Assembly (NCBI GenBank): GCA_003646305.1
Contig: QNFJ01000056.1
Coordinates: 1 to 10,825, forward strand
Length of the DNA: 10,825 nt
Direction: 5' to 3'
Source: Gammaproteobacteria bacterium
GTDB lineage: Bacteria; Pseudomonadota; Gammaproteobacteria; Methylococcales; UBA2780
Shown: piece by piece, positions 5,778-10,825 of the stretch
Layout of the letters: each line of letters opens with the position of its first letter
Position numbering within the stretch: the first letter of the stretch is position 1
Notes under the pieces: model-generated
The model's database searches: none
Seen by the model: the letters and a program-made list of their open reading frames with translations, nothing else
What the model was told of the DNA's origin: nothing
Translations under genes and position numbers: made by a program

Positions 5778-5805
5778 GAGCCCGTAATTAACGAAAAGGA
5801 GAATT

Positions 5806-6237
5806 ATGATGAAAAGAGTTAAACAGTTATTAATGGTTGTCGTTTTGGGCTTTACATTTGCGGCGGGCGCTGTATCCGCTGAGACGAAGGGCGTGTTTAT
5901 TGATCTTTCAAGTTCTGATATATTTAAAATTCACAGGGCTTTCGCCGTGGGGACCATGCTTAGAAATAATGAGAAGGTGCCTGTTACCGTCTATATGAGT
6001 CTTGCGGTGACCCCTTATGTGAATAAAAATTACCCAGTTGCAAAGATGCTTGCATTACGTGGCCAGAATGTTCACCAACATATGACTGACTTCATGAAAG
6101 CAGGCGGAGAGATTATGGTCTGCGCAATGTGCCTGGGAGGGCATGGCTTAACCGAAGCTGACATGTTGCCTGGTGTTACGGCGGGAATGCCTAGCAAATT
6201 GATTGTAGCTGAGGATGTGAAGCTTCTCGCTTACTAA
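5806..6237 (+). CDS. Exported DsrE-like small protein with MxCxMC motif
   Basis: A 143-residue protein with a clear Sec signal peptide (KRVK, hydrophobic LLMVVVLGFTFAAGA, probable cleavage after VSA at residue 25), so the mature ~118 residues are periplasmic. The mature part (GVFIDLSSSDIFKIHRAFAVGTM, later PVAKMLALRGQNVHQHMTDFMKAGG) resembles the DsrE/DsrF-like fold, whose cytoplasmic members relay sulfur by cysteine persulfide. The likely active segment IMVCAMCLGGHG holds M104, C106, M108, C109 and H113, which could carry sulfur or bind a soft metal such as Cu(I). Family assignment is from overall pattern. AAGGAG (5796-5801) is 4 bases from the first ATG and 7 from a second at 5809; the second may be the true start. 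It is preceded by an FNR-type promoter and followed by an OprC-like receptor gene, suggesting an anaerobic copper or sulfur role. Confidence 0.7.
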   Translation: MMKRVKQLLMVVVLGFTFAAGAVSAETKGVFIDLSSSDIFKIHRAFAVGTMLRNNEKVPVTVYMSLAVTPYVNKNYPVAKMLALRGQNVHQHMTDFMKAGGEIMVCAMCLGGHGLTEADMLPGVTAGMPSKLIVAEDVKLLAY

Positions 6238-6267
6238 TATTGCCACGCAGTTAAGCCTTTAATTAGC

Positions 6268-6296
6268 AGGGATAGGTTCCATTGGGACCTATCCCT
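6268..6296 (+). terminator. Intergenic hairpin between the DsrE-like and receptor genes
   Basis: AGGGATAGGTTCC (6268-6280) pairs with GGGACCTATCCCT (6284-6296) over 13 bp with one G-U and a 3-base loop. Only TTTAAA follows, so it is at most a partial terminator; mRNA processing or 3'-end protection that lowers receptor expression relative to the small protein is plausible. A weak promoter-like pair, TTGGGA (6282-6287) and TATAAA (6304-6309) with 16-bp spacing, overlaps it and could give the receptor separate transcription. Confidence 0.45.
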
Positions 6297-6333
6297 TTAA
6301 AGGTATAAAGGGATTGAAAAATCAGGCAAGAAT

Positions 6334-8385
6334 ATGAATTTCAAAAAAACAACAATGGCATTGGCTATTATTTCTTCCGGAGTTTCACCGCTAGCGATTG
6401 CAGAACACCGACAGCTTGATGACATGCTTATTACTAGCGAGGTGCTTCGATCGGGCATGACCGGCGTAGCTCCGGGACTGGCGGGGACAAATGATACGGC
6501 GGTACTTTTAAAACAGGTACCGGGCGCTTCAGTCAATTCAAATGGCCCGTTATCTGGAATTGCACAATATAGGGGCCTGTTCGGTGACCGAGTAAATGTA
6601 ATTACTGATGGCGCCAACTATAAGCCAGCCTGCGCCAATGCAATGGACGCGCCGCTGAGTCACGTTCCTGCATCGATGGTTGAAACGTTAACCGTCTATC
6701 GAGGAATCGCTCCGATTAGTAGCGGTATTGAGACGCTGGGAGGGACGATCGTTTCTGAGTCACGCAAAAGTGAGTTTGGAGTGAGTGAAGAAGTTGAGTC
6801 ACATGGTAAGTTTTCGGCCGGATATAATGATGTCAATAATGGCCATTATGCCAGCCTATTGGGCAGCATAGTCAACGATAGCCACCGTTTACATATCGGT
6901 TTTAGCCATGAAGAAGGTGATGATTTCGAATACGATGGTGGCTCTAATATTCCCAGCGAACATGATCGTGATGCAGCCGCAATTGGTTACGGATTTCAGA
7001 CAGGCGACCATGAGTTTAATATTGAATACAACCATAACGACACAGGTCATACCGGCACGGCAGCGTTGCCAATGGATATCGTTTATTCGCGCGGGGGCGT
7101 AACCAACGCTGGGTACAAAGGACGATTTCAGGACTTTAATGTCGATGCCCGCATTTTTTATCAAGATACGAGTCATGCAATGGACAACTTTACCTTACGT
7201 GATGTTGTGGGAGGCAAGGCACGCCGCTCAGATAATGACTCTGAGGGTGGGGGATATAAGCTCGCAATCGATTTTGCTGCAATCGGTGGCAATCTAAAGC
7301 TGGGTATTGATGGTGATCAGGCGAACCATAGTGCCGTCATCATCGACCCGACTGGCACGTTGGTGATCAATAATTTCAACGAAGCAGAGAAGGATCGCTA
7401 TGGTTTCTTCAGCGAGTGGAAAGGGCATATTGCCGAAGATTCAGAGCTGGAGCTAGGCGCGCGCTACAACCTGATCAATATGGATGCTGGAGAAGCTGCT
7501 ATTAACAGAGGCGGCGGACCGAAGATATTGCAAGATCGCTTTAATGCCAGCGATAGAGCCCAAACTGATCACAATATTGATCTTGTCGCGATCATTCGGC
7601 AATCACTCTCTTCATCTGTGGAGATTGAGCTTGGGATTGCTCGCAAAACACGTTCGCCCAGTTATCAAGAACGTTATCTATGGCTCCCATTAGCAGCTAC
7701 GGGTGGATTAGCTGATGGAAATAATTACGTGGGTGATGTAGACCTTGACCCAGAAGTCTCCTATCAAGGGGAGCTGGGTCTCAATTGGCATCAAGGCGGG
7801 AATTATTTTGCCCCACGAATCTTCTACCGCCATGTCAACGACTATATTCAAGGAACGCCTTCAACCGACCCGGTCGTCATTGCAGTCTCAACTGCCGGAG
7901 GGGATCCAGCACCTCTTCAATTTACAAATACCGATGCAAAGCTATACGGGATTGATGCGGACTGGGGTGTTGTACTTACTGAAAGGTGGGAACTTTCGGG
8001 TATTATCAGCTACGTTAGAGGTAAACGTCGTGATATTAGTGATGACCTTTTCAGAATCGCACCGCTTAATGGTCGTGTTGAATTGAGCTATGAACAGGCC
8101 GACTGGAAGCTCAGTTCGGAAGTTGTTGCTTATGCAGCCCAGGATGATGTTTCGACCACTAATGATGAAACGAAATCATCCGGCTATGGCCTATTCAACC
8201 TACGTGCTAATTACCAACCTGCCGGAGGTTTTACCATTGGTGTTGGCGTCGAAAACTTGTTTGACAAGAAGTACAGCGAACATATCGGCGGCGTTAATCG
8301 TGCAGCTAATAATGATGTTCCTGTTGGAGAACATATCATCAGCCCGGGGCGGAATCTTTATGCCACAGTGGGTTACGACTGGTAA
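6334..8385 (+). CDS. TonB-dependent outer-membrane receptor, probable copper receptor (OprC/NosA-like)
   Basis: A 683-residue 22-strand-barrel receptor energised by TonB. The signal peptide ends about residue 23 (PLAIA), a TonB-box-like DDMLITSE is at 29-36, the plug spans about 40-145 (LLKQVPGASV, YRGLFGDRVNVITDGA, VETLTVYRG), then the barrel with the C-terminal NLFDKKYSEH segment and terminal aromatic W683. The plug carries C100 and M104 (PACANAMD) and the barrel H281 and M283 (TSHAMDN). P. aeruginosa OprC binds copper with C143, M147, H323 and M325, the same CxxxM and HxM pairs with almost identical separation (180 versus 181 residues). That supports copper as substrate over siderophores or B12. 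The ribosome-binding site is weak (AGG at 6324-6326). It lies 96 bp behind the DsrE-like gene, probably under the same FNR-type promoter. Anaerobic copper uptake, for example for nitrous oxide reductase, is an inference. Confidence 0.88.
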   Translation: MNFKKTTMALAIISSGVSPLAIAEHRQLDDMLITSEVLRSGMTGVAPGLAGTNDTAVLLKQVPGASVNSNGPLSGIAQYRGLFGDRVNVITDGANYKPACANAMDAPLSHVPASMVETLTVYRGIAPISSGIETLGGTIVSESRKSEFGVSEEVESHGKFSAGYNDVNNGHYASLLGSIVNDSHRLHIGFSHEEGDDFEYDGGSNIPSEHDRDAAAIGYGFQTGDHEFNIEYNHNDTGHTGTAALPMDIVYSRGGVTNAGYKGRFQDFNVDARIFYQDTSHAMDNFTLRDVVGGKARRSDNDSEGGGYKLAIDFAAIGGNLKLGIDGDQANHSAVIIDPTGTLVINNFNEAEKDRYGFFSEWKGHIAEDSELELGARYNLINMDAGEAAINRGGGPKILQDRFNASDRAQTDHNIDLVAIIRQSLSSSVEIELGIARKTRSPSYQERYLWLPLAATGGLADGNNYVGDVDLDPEVSYQGELGLNWHQGGNYFAPRIFYRHVNDYIQGTPSTDPVVIAVSTAGGDPAPLQFTNTDAKLYGIDADWGVVLTERWELSGIISYVRGKRRDISDDLFRIAPLNGRVELSYEQADWKLSSEVVAYAAQDDVSTTNDETKSSGYGLFNLRANYQPAGGFTIGVGVENLFDKKYSEHIGGVNRAANNDVPVGEHIISPGRNLYATVGYDW

Positions 8386-8404
8386 GTGAACCTTTTACCC
8401 CTCT

Positions 8405-8450
8405 AACCGGTGCCCCTATCTTCTGATAATCCTGGGGCGTCGGTTTTTTT
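8405..8450 (+). terminator. Terminator after the TonB-dependent receptor gene
   Basis: AACCG (8405-8409) pairs with CGGTT (8441-8445) and GCCCC (8412-8416) with GGGGC (8434-8438), with a 2x2 internal loop (GT/GT) and a 17-base loop. A run of seven T follows (8444-8450). It begins 20 bases past the receptor stop. Confidence 0.75.
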
Positions 8451-8493
8451 CCTGGGAAAGGGAATGGCCTTATTAAGCTAGTAAGCAGCCATA

Positions 8494-8533
8494 AAAAAAC
8501 CTTCAGAGCGAGGAGCTACTCTGAAGGTTTTTT
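8494..8533. terminator. Bidirectional terminator between the receptor gene and icd
   Basis: AAAAAACCTTCAGAG (8494-8508) pairs perfectly with CTCTGAAGGTTTTTT (8519-8533), a 15-bp stem with a 10-base loop. A run of T follows the GC part in both directions, so it serves as the icd terminator (20 bases after its stop) and as a backup for the receptor transcript. Confidence 0.88.
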
Positions 8534-8552
8534 GCTTTGTTGTAGACTATTC

Positions 8553-10778
8553 CTACGAACGGGCAGCCGCTAAAGTAGAATTTAATGTCTCACTAGGACG
8601 CATGACTGCTTTTACCATCTCAGGATCGGCCTTGTAGTAACCACCGAAACTAATAGGCTGACCCTGAACAACACTCAACTCTTCAATGATCTTATCTGTG
8701 TTATCTGCAAGCGCTTTGGCGAGTGGTGCAAAATAAGCTTGTAGCTCGCTGTCTTCTGTCTGCTCAGCAAGCGCTTGAGACCAGTACAGGGCCAACCAGA
8801 AATGACTACCTCGATTATCCAGTTCACCAGTTTTACGCGAAGGTGCCTGGCCGTTTTGCAGTAGTGTTTCGGTTGCCTGGTCGAGTGTTTTCGCCAGCAA
8901 TCCTGCTTTTTTATTATCAGTTTTGATGCTGACATCTTCTAGCGAAACGGCTAGGGCGAGGAACTCACCCAATGAATCCCAGCGAAGATGGTTTTCTTCG
9001 AGGAGCTGTTTGACATGCTTAGGGGCTGAACCACCTGCGCCCGTTTCAAATAGCCCACCACCTGCCATCAATGGGACGATTGAGAGCATTTTTGCACTAG
9101 TCCCTAGCTCCATAATGGGGAACAGGTCGGTTAAATAATCACGTAAGATATTGCCGGTTACAGAGATGGTGTCGATGCCACGAATCAGGCGCTCCATCGT
9201 ATAGCGCATGGCACGGCACTGGGACATAATCTGAATATCCAGACCCGTTAAATCATGGTCTTTTAGATAACGCCTAACTTTCTTAAGCACTTCAACATCG
9301 TGAGGACGATACTCTTCTAACCAGAAAACAGCGGTTGTATTGCTCAAGCGGGCGCGGGTAACGGCTAGCTTGACCCAATCCTGAATCGGCAGATCTTTTG
9401 TCTGGCACATTCTCCAGATATCACCCTCTTCAACATTTTGCGCCATCAGTACATTGCCTTCCTCATCGACAATGCGTGCAACCCCCTCGGAAGGGATTTC
9501 AAATGTTTTATCGTGTGAACCGTACTCTTCAGCTTTTTGTGCCATCAGGCCTACGTTTGGAACGGTTCCCATTGTCGTTGGGTCAAAAGCGCCATTGGTT
9601 TTACAGAAACTGACCATCTCCTGGTAGATTCGGGCGTAGGTGCTTTCAGGCATCACTGCTTTGGTCTCTTTCAGGCGGCCATCAGCTCCCCACATTTGAC
9701 CGCCAGAGCGGATCATTGCTGGCATAGAGGCGTCAACGATTATGTCATTAGGCGCATGGAAATTTGAGATCCCTTTTGCCGAATCGACCATCGCCAGTTT
9801 GGGCTGTTTGTCGTAGCAAGCATGGATATCCTCTTCAATTTCTTCACGGACAGAACCGGGGAGGTCTTTAATTTTTTCTTCAAGACTGCCCATGCCGTCA
9901 TTGGGGTTAAAGCCGATTTCTTTAAAAAGTTCCGCATGCTTTTCGAAAGCATCCTTATAAAAAATCTTTAGACAATGACCAAAAACAATTGGATGAGAGA
10001 CTTTCATCATGGTTGCTTTAACGTGCAGAGAGAACATCACGTCGGTCTCTTTCGCATCTTTAAGTTGCGCTTCATAAAAGGCACAGAGTGCTTTTTTGCT
10101 CATAAACATGCTGTCGATGATTTCACCATCCAGCAGTGCTGTTTTTGCTTTGAGAACGGTAATGTTTCCCGCTTTATCGACAAAATCCATTTTGACGTTG
10201 CACGCCTTATCCACCGTCATCGACTTTTCGCTGGAATAGAAGTCACCACCATGCATATGAGAGACATGCGAACGCGATGCAGGGCTCCAGGGCGCCATGG
10301 AATGTGGGTTCTTGCGAGCGTAGGCTTTTACAGCGGGTGGCGCGCGACGGTCAGAATTCCCTTCGCGTAAAACAGGATTTACGGCACTTCCGAGAACGGT
10401 TGAGTAGCGTTTTTGGATTGCTTCTTCAGCTTCATTTTGAGGGTTTTCTGGATAATCAGGAATGTCATAGCCTTTTTCCTGCAACTCAGCAATCGCAGCG
10501 ATTAACTGTGGGATGGCTGCGCTGATATTAGGCAGTTTGATGATGTTTGTATCGGGTTTTTGCGTGAGCCTAGCCAGCTCTGCAAGTGCATCGTGCTCTT
10601 TTTGCTCTTCGGTTAAATTCTCAGGAAATTGAACAAGAATACGGGATGCTACAGAGATATCACTTAATTTTATTTTTATATCAGCAGCGGAGGTAAAGGT
10701 TCTAATGATGGGCAGCAAAGAGCAGGTTGCAAGCAACGGAGCTTCGTCTGTGAGGGTATAGATGATTGTTGATGACAT
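8553..10778 (-). CDS. icd: Isocitrate dehydrogenase, NADP-dependent, monomeric type
   Basis: TCA-cycle enzyme converting isocitrate and NADP+ to 2-oxoglutarate, CO2 and NADPH in the cytoplasm. At 741 residues it is the ~80-kDa monomeric class, not the ~420-residue homodimeric one. All ligand residues known from the Azotobacter vinelandii enzyme appear one position earlier: substrate contacts S131, N134, R138 and R144 (GSAVNPVLREGNSDRR), catalytic K254 and Y419, metal ligands D349, D547 and D551 (RDYLTD), R546, and NADP contacts H588, R599 and R648. A strong Shine-Dalgarno AAGGGAGA (10787-10794) sits 8 bases before the ATG. The 47 bases upstream within the window show no clear promoter. It ends at a bidirectional terminator and stands as its own unit. 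Its NADPH output would feed Gor, but the link is metabolic, not an operon. Confidence 0.96.
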   Translation of the reverse strand: MSSTIIYTLTDEAPLLATCSLLPIIRTFTSAADIKIKLSDISVASRILVQFPENLTEEQKEHDALAELARLTQKPDTNIIKLPNISAAIPQLIAAIAELQEKGYDIPDYPENPQNEAEEAIQKRYSTVLGSAVNPVLREGNSDRRAPPAVKAYARKNPHSMAPWSPASRSHVSHMHGGDFYSSEKSMTVDKACNVKMDFVDKAGNITVLKAKTALLDGEIIDSMFMSKKALCAFYEAQLKDAKETDVMFSLHVKATMMKVSHPIVFGHCLKIFYKDAFEKHAELFKEIGFNPNDGMGSLEEKIKDLPGSVREEIEEDIHACYDKQPKLAMVDSAKGISNFHAPNDIIVDASMPAMIRSGGQMWGADGRLKETKAVMPESTYARIYQEMVSFCKTNGAFDPTTMGTVPNVGLMAQKAEEYGSHDKTFEIPSEGVARIVDEEGNVLMAQNVEEGDIWRMCQTKDLPIQDWVKLAVTRARLSNTTAVFWLEEYRPHDVEVLKKVRRYLKDHDLTGLDIQIMSQCRAMRYTMERLIRGIDTISVTGNILRDYLTDLFPIMELGTSAKMLSIVPLMAGGGLFETGAGGSAPKHVKQLLEENHLRWDSLGEFLALAVSLEDVSIKTDNKKAGLLAKTLDQATETLLQNGQAPSRKTGELDNRGSHFWLALYWSQALAEQTEDSELQAYFAPLAKALADNTDKIIEELSVVQGQPISFGGYYKADPEMVKAVMRPSETLNSTLAAARS

Positions 10779-10825
10779 TATTGTCTTCTCCCTTAATTTT
10801 TATGGCGGATGGCCTAAATACAAAT

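Noticed and set aside
9975..10370. 131-codon plus-strand frame antisense to icd
   Set aside because: Shadow of the highly conserved isocitrate dehydrogenase, without a ribosome-binding site or recognisable family.

Overview
The window reads as chromosomal DNA of a gammaproteobacterium, probably an aquatic, facultatively anaerobic or denitrifying one. This rests on an OxyR and an MsrA close to the E. coli type, a monomeric NADP-isocitrate dehydrogenase, an FNR-family regulator with an FNR-type box, and an outer-membrane TonB-dependent receptor. The genus cannot be told from the sequence. I see no mobile elements, CRISPR arrays, tRNAs or rRNAs. Eight full-length protein genes fill the window and all are intact.

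Left part (1-3006), a peroxide-defence module. oxyR (minus strand) is divergent from a one-domain Prx5-type peroxiredoxin gene, which is followed by glutathione reductase (gor). The oxyR-prx intergenic region carries a near-consensus tandem OxyR site, then a candidate promoter, then a strongly folded 5' leader. A perfect 12-bp hairpin with a T-rich tail sits between prx and gor, so gor is probably expressed by partial read-through. Gor would supply the reduced glutathione on which such a peroxiredoxin could depend.

Middle (3007-4972). A DMT/EamA-type permease is preceded by a 239-bp region laid out like an attenuator or riboswitch: a sigma70-like promoter, a folded segment with a possible 31-codon leader ORF, a 16-bp terminator hairpin, and the permease ribosome-binding site directly behind it. 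Next comes msrA (methionine sulfoxide reductase A), again repair of oxidative damage, whose 3' end overlaps the convergent regulator gene by 47 bp.

Right-centre (4926-8450), an oxygen-regulated, probably copper-related locus. An FNR-family regulator on the minus strand lacks one of the four FNR iron-sulfur ligands. It is divergent from a gene for a small exported DsrE-like protein with an MxCxMC motif and a gene for a TonB-dependent receptor. That receptor has the CxxxM and HxM pairs known from the copper receptor OprC, almost exactly the same distance apart. The divergent region holds a perfect 18-bp palindrome and an FNR-type box centred at -41.5 from the start point predicted by a TACACT -10 element. 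Together these suggest copper acquisition switched on at low oxygen.

Right end (8405-10825). Two terminators separate this locus from icd, the monomeric isocitrate dehydrogenase of the TCA cycle, on the minus strand. The most promising leads for something new are the leader upstream of the EamA permease and the FNR-like regulator / exported DsrE-like protein / OprC-like receptor cluster.
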